64,000 bases of DNA. Origin: DASSKA01 sp963839365. Its GTDB lineage: Bacteria > Actinomycetota > Actinomycetes > Propionibacteriales > Nocardioidaceae. Both the position numbers and the translations under genes were made by a program. The notes below the pieces were generated by a model. That model was not told where the DNA came from and made no database searches. It saw nothing but the letters and a program-made list of their open reading frames with translations. This document shows positions 43,330-51,862 of the stretch, piece by piece; the first letter of the stretch is position 1, and the number at the start of each line of letters is the position of its first letter. Where the stretch lies: positions 107,142-171,141 of the forward strand of contig CAWIUT010000009.1 of the NCBI GenBank assembly GCA_963839365.1. Direction: 5' to 3'.

Positions 43330-43658
43330 CCAGCGACGAAGCAACCCGACCCGAGGGGCCTCGCGCGGCCGCGCCCTACCGGTATGCCGAGCAGATGGCG
43401 CCACCGACCGCCGTGCCGACGAACGAGGTCGCCCAGGAGACCTTCGAGCACGTCTTCGAGGTCGACCCCGCGCTCATGCAACGTCACGTGCTGCAGCAGA
43501 CGTTCCCGAACTGGGACACGCTGCGGATCATGCGCAGTCGTCACGACCACCTGGACTGGATGCACCGTCACTTCGCGACGACGATCGTGCGGGGCTCCGA
43601 GATCCTCGCTGAGGTGGAGGGCGAAGCCTCCGCGGCGTCGACCACTCTTCGGGAGTGA
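43326..43658 (+). CDS. Unknown 110-residue partner of the Fe-S/flavoprotein oxidase
   Basis: GTG start overlapping the flavoprotein stop by 4 bp (GTGA), so it is translationally coupled and probably a third component. The N-terminus is Pro/Ala-rich; a helical core follows (TNEVAQETFEHVFEVDPAL, HVLQQTFPNWDTLRIMRSRHDHLDWMHRHF in pieces) rich in His and aromatic residues. No Cys, no membrane segment. I do not recognise the family. It could be a small structural subunit. The gene ends 13 bp before the remains of a flotillin gene, so a truncated C-terminus is possible. Confidence 0.65.
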   Translation: MTSDEATRPEGPRAAAPYRYAEQMAPPTAVPTNEVAQETFEHVFEVDPALMQRHVLQQTFPNWDTLRIMRSRHDHLDWMHRHFATTIVRGSEILAEVEGEASAASTTLRE

Positions 43659-43671
43659 AACGCGACCCCCC

Positions 43672-44243
43672 AGCCATGTCACTCCTTCGGCAGCGGCCTC
43701 GATCATCTGTGGCAGCTGGGCGATGACGGCCTGGTCCAGCGCGATCCGGCCCTCGGCGGCGGACGCCTCCGCGGACATCCGGGTCCGGTCCGCCTCCGCC
43801 CTGGCCAGCTTGCGGATCTTCTCGGCCTGCGCCTCGGCCAGCGGCCCGGCCTGCTGGGCGGTGCCGTGCGCCTTGTCGATCTCCGCCTGGTACTCCGCGC
43901 GCTTCACCGCGGTGGTGCACCGCTGTCGATCTCCGCCTGGTACTCCGCGCGCTTCACCGCGGTGGTGCACCGCCGCCTGGTGCGGCGCGGCCAGGGAGTC
44001 GATGTAGCCGCTCCCCTTGGCGAGCTTCTGCCGCTCCCGGATGATGTCCTCCACCGTCATGCTGCCGACGACGCTGTGCGGGTGCCCGACGAAGATCTGC
44101 CCGGTCAGGGTGCCCATCCGGTCCTGGTCGTCGAGGAACCGCTGCGCGGCGGCGATGCTCGCGTGGCCCGAGCCCACCTTGAACGCGATCCCGTTGCGGG
44201 TTCCGGTCCCTGCGAGCGCTCCCGCGCGGCCGGCCGAAGGCAC
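43672..44243 (-). pseudogene. Flotillin (SPFH/band 7) remnant
   Basis: From about 44198 the frame reads GIAFKVGSGHASIAAAQRFLDDQDRMGTLTGQIFVGH and MTVEDIIRERQKLA, typical of the middle of a flotillin, then jumps (KGSGYIDSLAAPHQAAV), losing ~40 residues normally present. After a 50-bp tandem duplication it resumes with VKRAEYQAEIDKAHGTAQQAGPLAEAQ and ends with RIALDQAVIAQLPQMIEAAA. The N-terminal membrane hairpin and the C-terminal end are missing. The duplication (50 = 3n+2) restores the frame across an earlier junction, so an open frame continues through the remnant, but no plausible start remains. Confidence 0.75.
43874..43973. repeat. Perfect 50-bp tandem duplication
   Basis: Unit 43874-43923 is repeated exactly at 43924-43973. 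Each unit starts TGTCGATCTCCGCC and ends GGTGGTGCACCGC. It lies inside the flotillin remnant. Identity of the two units implies a recent event or an assembly artefact. Confidence 0.95.
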
Positions 44244-44328
44244 GCACCGTGCGACATCTTGCCGCGCCGGTCAGACGATTTTCGGCGCCGACCAGTCTGT
44301 TCTGCACCCTGGTCGACGGGGCACAGCC

Positions 44329-44334
44329 TATGAT
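44329..44334 (+). promoter_or_regulatory. -10 element of the secreted HNH gene
   Basis: TATGAT, 5 of 6 to consensus, 53 bp before the ATG at 44388. No convincing -35 was found 17-18 bp upstream. Confidence 0.4.
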
Positions 44335-44387
44335 TCCGTGGCCGGTGCCGCCCGGCCTTCCACAGCCCCCTTCGAAGGAATGCTCCG

Positions 44388-45080
44388 ATGACCTCCGTGT
44401 CCGCGCTCCGCCGGTCCCTCGGCCTCGCGCTCGCCGCCCTGCTCGCGATGCTGGTCTCGGCAGGGGTCGTGGCACCGGCGCAGGCGACGACCACCGTGCA
44501 CCCGCGGCTGCGGGCGGCGGTGCGGCACCTGCCGATCCACCATCACAGCCACGCCCGCCGCTACGACCGGACCCGGGAGTTCGGGGACTGGGTCACCCAG
44601 TCCGGCGAGTGCGACACCCGCGCGGTGGTGCTCAAGCAGGAGTCGCTGAAGCCGACCACCCAGAACCAGTACTGCACCGTGGAGACGGGCAGGTGGTTCT
44701 CCTTCTACAACGGCCGCTACTACGACAGCGCCTACGGCGGCACTGTCCAGGTCGACCACGTGGTTTCGGTGGAGAACGCCTGGGTCTCTGGGGCCTGGCG
44801 GTGGACCAGGCGCACCCGGGTCCGCTACTACAACGACCTCGGGGACCCGCGCACCCTGGTGGCCGTCGACGCCCACGACAACGAGGCCAAGGGCGACCAG
44901 GACCCCAGCCAGTGGATGCCGTCGCACGGCCAGTGCCGCTACGTCCGCTACTACGTCGCGGTGAAGCTCCGCTGGCACCTGACCGTCACCCGCCCGGAGA
45001 AGCACGCGCTCGCCCACGACGCCGGCAGCTGCCGCAACACCCGGCTGCGCGTGCACGAGGCGGTCATCCGCTACCGCTGA
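44388..45080 (+). CDS. Secreted HNH endonuclease family protein (DUF1524/GmrSD-like)
   Basis: 230 residues; GAAGGA lies 8 bp before the ATG. A Sec signal peptide (RRSLGLALAALLAMLVSAGVVAPAQA) is followed by a mature domain with DTRAVVLKQESLKP, YDSAYGGTVQVDHVVSVENAW (the His of the DHVV motif is the probable general base), LVAVDAHDNEAKGDQDPSQWMPS and CRYVRYYVAVKLRWHL. This is the actinobacterial DUF1524 extracellular nuclease-like group. It likely degrades nucleic acid outside the cell, for nutrition or competition. No immunity gene is adjacent. Confidence 0.85.
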   Translation: MTSVSALRRSLGLALAALLAMLVSAGVVAPAQATTTVHPRLRAAVRHLPIHHHSHARRYDRTREFGDWVTQSGECDTRAVVLKQESLKPTTQNQYCTVETGRWFSFYNGRYYDSAYGGTVQVDHVVSVENAWVSGAWRWTRRTRVRYYNDLGDPRTLVAVDAHDNEAKGDQDPSQWMPSHGQCRYVRYYVAVKLRWHLTVTRPEKHALAHDAGSCRNTRLRVHEAVIRYR

Positions 45081-45343
45081 CTCTGCGGGACCAACATCCA
45101 GGTCCAGGAGATCGGCGCTCTGGTCACGGCGTCCCTCGGACCGTCCTCACGCGGGAGGCTCGAGTCGCGGGCCAGCCCAGCCAGAGGTCGCTTGCCGGGC
45201 CGGATCCGCTCGTCCTCCGGGCTGGTCTCCTGACCCGCGGCGGTCAGCGCGCTGTCCGAGGGCAGTCATGTTTCCGGGGCGGGGATCGTGGGCAAGCGAG
45301 CCTTGATCATGTCCGCCCAACGAGACACGAGGTTTGTCTGCGC

Positions 45344-46762
45344 GTGAGCGAATCCCTGCACGACGATGAGCACCAGGACTACGGGCTCGACAACGTGGTC
45401 GTCACCCCTCCCGGCGTGATCAAGCGGGCCATCGGCGCCGCCGCGATCGGGAACGTGACGGAGTGGTACGACTTCGGCGTCTACGCCTACTTCGAGCCGA
45501 CGATCAAGAAGGTCTTCTTCGCGAACCTGCCGGACACGGCGGGGACCATCGCGACCTTCGGGCTGTTCGCGGTGGCGTTCCTGGTCCGGCCCTTCGGCGG
45601 GCTGTTCTTCGGCCCGCTCGCCGACCGGATCGGCCGCAACAAGGTGCTGGCGACCACGATGATCCTGATGGCGCTCGGCACCTTCTCCATCGGCGTCCTG
45701 CCGAGCGAGTCCACGCTCGGGATCGTCGCGCCGATGCTGCTGCTGGTCGCCCGGCTCGTGCAGGGCTTCTCCACCGGCGGTGAGTACGGCAACGCGATGA
45801 CGTTCATCGCGGAGTACGCCCCGGATCGCCGTCGCGGCTTCCTGGGCAGCTTCCTGGAGATGGGCACCTTCACCGGCTACCTGCTCGGCGCGATCATCGT
45901 CACGGTCACCGAGGCCACCATGTCGCACTCGACGCTGCTGTCGTGGGGCTGGCGCATCCCGTTCTTCGTCGCGCTCCCGCTCGGCGTCGTCGGCGTCTAC
46001 CTGCGGACCCGGCTGGCGGACACTCCGGCGTACCTCCAGCTGGAGGAGGAGACGGAGAAGCGCGAGAAGCGGCAGAAGACCAGCCAGCAGCTCGCCAGCA
46101 TCGCGAAGCTGTGGCCGTTCATGCTGGTGTGCATCGGCCTGGTGCTGGCCTGGAACGTCACCAACTACATGCTGACCTCCTACATGCCGACCTACGTCAC
46201 CAGCACGGTCGGCAAGTACACGCACGGCGGCGGCGTCTCCTCGACCACCTCGCAGGTGCTGCAGATCATCGTGATGGCGATGTGCCTGGTGCTCATCCCG
46301 ATGCTGGGCCGGCTCTCGGACCGGGTGGGCCGCAAGCCGCTGGTCTGGGTCGGCTCGATCGGCCTGATCGTGCTGTCGGTGCCCTCCGTCCTGCTGGTGC
46401 AGGCGCACAGCGCGCTCAGCGTGTTCTTCGGCCTGATGATCATGGGGCTGCTGCTGATCACGTTCAGCTCGACGATGCCGTCCACGCTGCCGTCGCTGTT
46501 CCCGACCCGGCTGCGCAGTGGCGGGCTTTCCATCGCGTTCAACATCTCCGTGTCGCTGTTCGGCGGGACGACCTCCGTGGTGGCCGGCGCGCTGGTCGGC
46601 GCGACCGGTGACCTGAACTGGCCGGCGTACTACCTGATCGCCGCCGGGGTGATCGGCGCGGTGTCGATCTTCTTCACCCGGGAGTCCAACGCCCGTCGGC
46701 TGTGGGGCTCCAAGCCGGCGGCGGGCTCGGAGGAGGAGGCGCGCGAGCTCGTCAACGCCTGA
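45344..46762 (+). CDS. MFS transporter, metabolite:proton symporter (MHS) family
   Basis: 472 residues from GTG 45344; ribosome site weak (ACGAGG, ~11 bp upstream). Twelve membrane segments. The MHS signatures are clear: IGNVTEWYDFGVYAYF, FLVRPFGGLFFGPLADRIGRNKVL and GFSTGGEYGNAMTFIAEYAP. The relatives are ProP (proline/betaine), KgtP (2-oxoglutarate) and citrate carriers. A Lys/Glu-rich loop (EEETEKREKRQKTSQQ) lies mid-protein. Substrate unknown. Flanked by 263 bp upstream without a recognisable gene and by the Liv locus leader downstream. Confidence 0.9.
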   Translation: MSESLHDDEHQDYGLDNVVVTPPGVIKRAIGAAAIGNVTEWYDFGVYAYFEPTIKKVFFANLPDTAGTIATFGLFAVAFLVRPFGGLFFGPLADRIGRNKVLATTMILMALGTFSIGVLPSESTLGIVAPMLLLVARLVQGFSTGGEYGNAMTFIAEYAPDRRRGFLGSFLEMGTFTGYLLGAIIVTVTEATMSHSTLLSWGWRIPFFVALPLGVVGVYLRTRLADTPAYLQLEEETEKREKRQKTSQQLASIAKLWPFMLVCIGLVLAWNVTNYMLTSYMPTYVTSTVGKYTHGGGVSSTTSQVLQIIVMAMCLVLIPMLGRLSDRVGRKPLVWVGSIGLIVLSVPSVLLVQAHSALSVFFGLMIMGLLLITFSSTMPSTLPSLFPTRLRSGGLSIAFNISVSLFGGTTSVVAGALVGATGDLNWPAYYLIAAGVIGAVSIFFTRESNARRLWGSKPAAGSEEEARELVNA

Positions 46763-47097
46763 GATCAGCCTCGCCGACCATCAGGTGCCCAGGTGCCGCC
46801 GGGCCGCCGGACCGCCGTGCCGCCTCGGCGGCGCCCATGTCACCGACGCGTCCTCGGTGACCCGCGCGAGCTCCACGATGTCTACCCGTACGGAAGCATC
46901 CGGGGGTATGTCGGGCATGGCCGGCCGCACCGGCAAGGCTGCGCGGGCGGAGCCCGGGTGTTCGCTGCCCGAGGTCGGCACGCCGACCCTCGGGGCTGCC
47001 CTACCGGTCTGACCGGCGAACGGCCCCTCGTCAACCAGCACTCCTCGGCTCTACAGTCGTTTACGCGAACTCGCCGGGTTGGTGAGGGGGTCCATTG
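46763..47097. other. 335-bp gene-free leader of the Liv transporter operon
   Basis: No convincing gene. A TACAGT -10-like hexamer (47052-47057) has only a weak -35 (GTCAAC, 47030-47035). GTGAGGGGG just before ATG 47098 is the ribosome site. A short open frame on the minus strand (46781-47041) lacks a ribosome site and was not accepted. Confidence 0.4.
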
Positions 47098-47973
47098 ATG
47101 ACCTTGTTCATCCAGACGGTGGTGAACGGCCTCCTCGTGGGTGGCCTCTTCGTCACCATCAGCATCGGCTTCTCGCTGGCCTTCGGGGTCCTCAACGTGG
47201 TCGACTTCGCCGTCGGCGAGTGGGTGATGCTGGGTGCCTTCGCCGGCGTCGCGAGCACGACCTGGTTCGGCATCGACCCCGTCGCCTTCCTGCCCGTGGT
47301 GTTCGTGTTCTTCTCCGCGCTCGGCTGGCTGCTCTCGCCGCTGATCTACCGGGTCAGGACCAGCCACTACGCGCGGCCGGCGCTCATGGCGCTGGCGTTC
47401 ACCTTCGGGATCGCCACGCTCGCCCGCGGCTCGATGCTCACCGCGGTCGGCTTCGACCCGCGCACGGTGGACATCGGTGTCGCGCAGGGCACCGTGACGA
47501 TCGGCAGCCTGCAGATCCCGGCTCTCCGGTTGCTGGGCTTCGTGTTCGCCGCTGTGGCGACGGCGCTGTTCATCTTGTTCCTCTACCGCACCCGCACCGG
47601 CCTTGCCGCCCGCGCGGTGGCGCAGAACAAGGAGTACGCCGGGCTGATGGGCGTGAACGTGAAGCGGGTGAGCAGCTTGGTCTACGCGCTCTACGCCGGC
47701 CTGACCGCCATGGCCGGGGTGATCATCGGAGGCATCTACTCCATCACGGCGCAGGACGGACCGCTGTACACGCTGCTGGCGTTCTTCGTGGTCGTCCTCG
47801 GCGGGCTCGGCTCCATCGGAGGCGCCCTGGTCGCCGGGCTGCTGCTCGGCGTCCTGGAGGCCCTGGTCACGGTCTATGTCAGCGCCGACTACACCCTCGC
47901 GGTCGTGTTCGGCGTCCTCTTCCTGGTCCTGGTCATCTCCCCGCGCGGGCTACTGGGCCGGGGGCTCGCGTGA
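47098..47973 (+). CDS. livH: Branched-chain amino acid-type ABC permease LivH
   Basis: 291 residues from ATG 47098 (a TTG directly before it is in frame), with GTGAGGGGG 7 bp upstream. Eight or more membrane segments; signatures VVNGLLVGGLFVTISIGFSLAFGVLNVVDFAVGEWVMLGAF in pieces, ALMALAFTFGIATLARG, and the ATPase-docking loop near RAVAQNKEYAGLMGVNVKRV. First gene of the five-gene HAAT-family transporter. The real substrate could be an amino acid, amide or urea. Confidence 0.92.
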   Translation: MTLFIQTVVNGLLVGGLFVTISIGFSLAFGVLNVVDFAVGEWVMLGAFAGVASTTWFGIDPVAFLPVVFVFFSALGWLLSPLIYRVRTSHYARPALMALAFTFGIATLARGSMLTAVGFDPRTVDIGVAQGTVTIGSLQIPALRLLGFVFAAVATALFILFLYRTRTGLAARAVAQNKEYAGLMGVNVKRVSSLVYALYAGLTAMAGVIIGGIYSITAQDGPLYTLLAFFVVVLGGLGSIGGALVAGLLLGVLEALVTVYVSADYTLAVVFGVLFLVLVISPRGLLGRGLA

Positions 47974-48986
47974 GCCGCCTCGCCGAGCTGGCGCCGGGGA
48001 CCCGGTGGCAGCAGGCATCCCTCCTCGTCTTCCTCGTTGTGGTCGCCACGGTGCCGTTCTGGGCCGATGACTACTGGACCAGGATCTTCACCGGTGTGGC
48101 GATGTGGTCGGCGCTGACCATGTCGTGGAACATCATGGGCGGCTACGCCGGCTACATCAGCTTCGGGCAGGTGGCGTTCTTCGGCGTCGGCGCCTATACG
48201 ACCGCCCTGCTGATGCAGCATGGCCGGGACTGGAACTTCCTCGCGACCCTGCCGGTGGGCGCCGTACTCGCCGCCGTGCTCGCCGTGGTCGTCGGCTGGC
48301 CGGTGCTCAAGCTGCGCGGCGCCTACTTCGCGATCGCCACCTGGGCGATGGCCGAGGCGTTCCTGCAGATCGCCACCGCGACCGGGTTCACCGGAGGCTC
48401 CTTCGGGCTGACCCTGCCGATCAACGCCAGCACGGCGTTCTTCTACTACGCGATGCTGGTCCCCGCGGTCGTCACCTTCGCGGTCTGCTGGGTGCTGCTG
48501 GAGCGGTCGCGGTTCGGCTACCGGGTCAAGGCGGTGCGCGACCACGAGGCAGCAGCGGAGAGCCTCGGCATCGACACCACCCGGGTGAAGATCCAGGCGT
48601 TCGCCCTCAGTGCGGTCATCCCGGGCGTGTTCGGCGGCATCTTCGCCTACTGGATCACCTTCATCAATCCCACCAGCGTGCTGGCCGGCGACATCACCGA
48701 CCAGATGGTCGTCATGGCGTTGGTCGGCGGGCTCGGCCGGATCTGGGGTCCGGTCCTCGGCGCCACCCTGCTGTACCTCGCCAACCGGGAGTTCATCGCC
48801 GCGTTCGGGGACACCACCGCCTACATCGCCGTGATCGGCGGGATGCTGGCGCTGATCGTGCTGTTCCTGCCCGACGGGCTGATCAGCCTGTTCGCGCGCG
48901 GCAGGAAGATGGCGCTCTCCCGGCAGCTGCTCGTGCGGATGCTGCCCGGCCGGAGCGGTACGACGAACCGGGGAGGCCGGCTGTGA
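47970..48986 (+). CDS. livM: Branched-chain amino acid-type ABC permease LivM
   Basis: 338 residues from GTG 47970, overlapping the livH stop by 4 bp. Signatures LTMSWNIMGGYAGYISFGQVAFFGVGAYTTAL in pieces, the docking loop VKAVRDHEAAAESLGIDTTRVKIQAF and FVNP-like ITFINPTSV. Ends with a basic tail. Second inner-membrane subunit of the transporter. Confidence 0.92.
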   Translation: MSRLAELAPGTRWQQASLLVFLVVVATVPFWADDYWTRIFTGVAMWSALTMSWNIMGGYAGYISFGQVAFFGVGAYTTALLMQHGRDWNFLATLPVGAVLAAVLAVVVGWPVLKLRGAYFAIATWAMAEAFLQIATATGFTGGSFGLTLPINASTAFFYYAMLVPAVVTFAVCWVLLERSRFGYRVKAVRDHEAAAESLGIDTTRVKIQAFALSAVIPGVFGGIFAYWITFINPTSVLAGDITDQMVVMALVGGLGRIWGPVLGATLLYLANREFIAAFGDTTAYIAVIGGMLALIVLFLPDGLISLFARGRKMALSRQLLVRMLPGRSGTTNRGGRL

Positions 48987-49696
48987 CGGTCCTGCAGGTC
49001 AGCGACGTGCGCCGGTCGTTCGGCGGGATCCACGCCGTCCAAGGCGTCTCGTTCTCCCTCGAGGAGACGGAGATCGTGGGCATCATCGGCCCCAACGGCA
49101 GCGGGAAGAGCACGCTGTTCAACCTGCTCACCGGGCTCACGAGACCCAGCTCCGGCAGGGTGCTGCTGCGCGGCCGGGACATCACCGGCTGGAAGCCGCA
49201 CCGCATCGCCCGGGCGGGGATGGGCCGCACCTTCCAGATCCCGGCGCTGTTCGTGAACATGACCGTCCGGGAGAACCTCTACGCCTCGGTGGTGGAGGGT
49301 GACTGGAAGGGCGCCCGGGAGCGCGCCGACCAGGTGCTGGACGTGATGGCCCTCGGCGACCTCCGTGACGAGCTGGCCAGTGCGCTCTCAGGGGGCCAGC
49401 AGCGGCTGCTGGAGTTCGGGCGCGTGCTGATGCGCGACCCGCAGGTGATCCTGCTCGACGAGGTGACCGCCGGCGTACACCCGACCCTGCGCCAGACCAT
49501 CCTCGACGCGATCGTCCGGCTGCGCTCCGAGGGCCGGTCGTTCCTGGTCATCGAGCACGACATGGAGCTGGTCCGGGTGGTCTGCGAGCGGGTCCTCGTG
49601 ATGGACGCCGGCCGTGTGGTCGCCCAGGGCTCCTTCGACGATATCGCCGGCGACAAGAGCGTCGTCGAGGCGTACCTGGGGGTGCCGACCAAGTGA
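48983..49696 (+). CDS. livG: ABC transporter ATPase LivG
   Basis: 237 residues from GTG 48983 (GTGA overlap). Walker A GPNGSGKSTLFN, Q-loop region GRTFQIPALFVNMTV, signature ALSGGQQRLLEF, Walker B QVILLDEVTAGVHP, H-loop FLVIEHDMELVR. The FQIPxLF segment and the insert after Walker A are typical of LivG. Powers uptake with LivF. Confidence 0.95.
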   Translation: MTVLQVSDVRRSFGGIHAVQGVSFSLEETEIVGIIGPNGSGKSTLFNLLTGLTRPSSGRVLLRGRDITGWKPHRIARAGMGRTFQIPALFVNMTVRENLYASVVEGDWKGARERADQVLDVMALGDLRDELASALSGGQQRLLEFGRVLMRDPQVILLDEVTAGVHPTLRQTILDAIVRLRSEGRSFLVIEHDMELVRVVCERVLVMDAGRVVAQGSFDDIAGDKSVVEAYLGVPTK

Positions 49697-50454
49697 CTCG
49701 CCCAGCAACCCCTGACACGCCGCCCGGAAGCACGGATGCTCCGGTCCTCTCGGCGCGCGAGGTGGTCTCGGGCTACACCAAGGTGGAGATCCTGCACGGC
49801 GTCACGGTGGAGGCGCGCGCCGGTGAGGTGACCTGTGTCTTCGGTCCGAACGGCTGCGGGAAGAGCACCCTGCTGAAGGTGATCGCAGGGGCGCTCCCGA
49901 TCTGGAGCGGCGAGGTCGTGATGGGCGGCGAGAGGCTCACCGGGCGGGCGTCGCACGAGGTGCTCCAGAGCGGGCTGGCCCTCATGCCCCAGGGAGGTGG
50001 CGTCTTCCCGGCCCTCACGGTGCTCGAGAACCTGCGCATCGGCGCGTACACGGTGCGGTCCCGGCCGGAGCGCGACAGCCGGATCCAGCAGGCGCTCGCG
50101 GACAGCCCCCGGCTCCGCGAACGTCGGGCGGTGGCTGCGGGAAGCCTCAGCGGGGGTGAGCAGATGATGCTCGCCATCGCTCGGGCGATGCTCGTCGAGC
50201 CGCGGTTCATGCTCTTCGACGAGCCGTCCGCGGGGCTGTCGCCCAAGCTGGCCGCCGAGGCGCTGCAGCGGGCCGCGGCGTTGGCCGAGCGGGGCGTCGG
50301 CGTCCTCATGGTCGAGCAGAACATCCGAGAGGCGATCAAGGTCGCCGACCGCATCTACATCCTCGCGGCGGGCGCCAACCGCTTCGAGGGCACCCCAGAC
50401 GACATCAAGAGCGACAAGCAGCTGATGGACCTCTACCTCGGCGCCTCTGCCTGA
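49693..50454 (+). CDS. livF: ABC transporter ATPase LivF
   Basis: 253 residues from GTG 49693 (GTGA overlap). Walker A FGPNGCGKSTLLKV, signature SLSGGEQMMLAIARAM, Walker B FMLFDEPSAGLSP, H-loop replaced by Gln in VLMVEQNIREAIKVA, which is normal for LivF. A ~20-residue Pro/Ser-rich extension precedes the domain. Confidence 0.95.
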   Translation: MTRPATPDTPPGSTDAPVLSAREVVSGYTKVEILHGVTVEARAGEVTCVFGPNGCGKSTLLKVIAGALPIWSGEVVMGGERLTGRASHEVLQSGLALMPQGGGVFPALTVLENLRIGAYTVRSRPERDSRIQQALADSPRLRERRAVAAGSLSGGEQMMLAIARAMLVEPRFMLFDEPSAGLSPKLAAEALQRAAALAERGVGVLMVEQNIREAIKVADRIYILAAGANRFEGTPDDIKSDKQLMDLYLGASA

Positions 50455-50500
50455 CGCCCTGTATCCGGCAACCACAGACCGAACGATCGGAGCCAGCATC

Positions 50501-51769
50501 ATGAGTGACGGAATCAGCCGCCGTGACTTCATCCGGTACTCCTTGCTCGCCGGGGGCGCGGTGGCCAGCCCCGGGCTGCTCGCGGCGTGCGGCGGAGGAG
50601 GCGGCGGCAGCAGCACGGCCATGTACAAGGTCGGTGCGGTGCTCGAGCTGTCCGGCCCCGACTCCGCCGGCGGCCAGCTCGCCAAACGTGGCTACCAGTT
50701 CTGGGTCGACACGGTGAACAAGAAGGGCGGCATCGTCGTGGGCGGGACCAAGCACAAGGTCCAGATGATCGCCCAGGACTGCCAGAGCGATCCGGCCACC
50801 GCCGCGGACGTCACCTCCCGCCTGGTCACCGAGCAGTCGGTGGACGCGCTGTTCGGCTCCTACACCAGCGGCGTGCAGCTGGCGATGAACCCCATCGCCA
50901 CGAAGTACCAGGTGCCCTGCATCGCCGGCTCGGCGGAGTCACCGGAGAACTGGAGCCCCCACCCGCAGTACACCTACGGGGTCATCCCTTCGGTCGACCT
51001 CACCTCCGGCGAGGCGATCAAGCTGATCGTCGACAGCGCCACGCCGACGCCGACCTCGGCCGCGGTCGTGGGTGCCAACGAGCCGTTCTCGAAGGACGCG
51101 GCAGCCGGGTTCGCCAAGGGCGCCAAGGACGCCGGGCTCAAGGTCACCGAGAACTCGCTGTTCCCGCCCACCGCTGACCTCGGCCCGATCGTCAGCGCCA
51201 TCGCGAGCCAGAACCCCGACATCGTGGCGGTCGGCGGGCACGACACGATCCTGATCAACTTCGCCAAGGCCTGCAAGGCGATCAACTTCCAGCCGAAGGC
51301 GCTGATCATGCACTACGGCGTCACCGAGCCGTCGTTCATCAAGGCGCTGGGACCGACGGCGGAAGGGGTCCTCGGGCTCGTGGACTGGACCCCGGACTTC
51401 CCGTACAAGGACAACGTCTTCGGGACTGCCCAGCAGTTCGCGAAGAACTACCAGGCGAAGTACGGCACCGCCGTCGACTACACCGGCGCCGGGTGCGCCG
51501 TGTCCGGGGAGGTGCTGCAGCTCGCGCTGCAGAAGCTCGGCAAGGGCCCCGGCCTGTCCCAGCAGGACCGGGTCAAGCTCAACCAGCTGATCGCGAAGAC
51601 CGACGCCAACACCTTCTACGGGCACATCAAGTTCGACAGCTCCGGCCCCCACTTCCACGACAACACCGTTCCGAAGCCACTGCTGGTGCAGATCCAGCAC
51701 AGCACGGTGGTGCCCGTCGCGCCGGCGTCGGTCAAGAAGGCGAATCTGATCTACCCGCGGACCGTCTGA
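50501..51769 (+). CDS. livK: Liv-type ABC transporter substrate-binding lipoprotein, Tat-exported
   Basis: 422 residues. The N-terminus SRRDFIRYSLLAGGAVA is a twin-arginine signal and is followed by a lipobox LLAAC (Cys ~29) and a Gly/Ser linker, so the protein is exported folded and lipid-anchored. The Peripla_BP_6 fold shows KVGAVLELSGPDSAGGQLAKRG, VDALFGSYTSGVQLAMNPIA and ENPDI-like SQNPDIVAVGGHDTI. It follows livF by 46 bp with its own ribosome site. The bound compound is unknown; the family covers branched-chain amino acids, amides, urea and aromatic acids. Confidence 0.92.
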   Translation: MSDGISRRDFIRYSLLAGGAVASPGLLAACGGGGGGSSTAMYKVGAVLELSGPDSAGGQLAKRGYQFWVDTVNKKGGIVVGGTKHKVQMIAQDCQSDPATAADVTSRLVTEQSVDALFGSYTSGVQLAMNPIATKYQVPCIAGSAESPENWSPHPQYTYGVIPSVDLTSGEAIKLIVDSATPTPTSAAVVGANEPFSKDAAAGFAKGAKDAGLKVTENSLFPPTADLGPIVSAIASQNPDIVAVGGHDTILINFAKACKAINFQPKALIMHYGVTEPSFIKALGPTAEGVLGLVDWTPDFPYKDNVFGTAQQFAKNYQAKYGTAVDYTGAGCAVSGEVLQLALQKLGKGPGLSQQDRVKLNQLIAKTDANTFYGHIKFDSSGPHFHDNTVPKPLLVQIQHSTVVPVAPASVKKANLIYPRTV

Positions 51770-51862
51770 CCCTGATTCCCGGCCACCGCCCCCATCAGGA
51801 GGTGAGGGACCACCGGCCTACCCTTGGCCACGGCAAGCACGGGACTGGATCGGGGGTCCACG

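Noticed and set aside
46781..47041. Short minus-strand frame (86 codons) in the Liv leader
   Set aside because: No ribosome site, no family resemblance, and a second frame of similar length exists on the plus strand.
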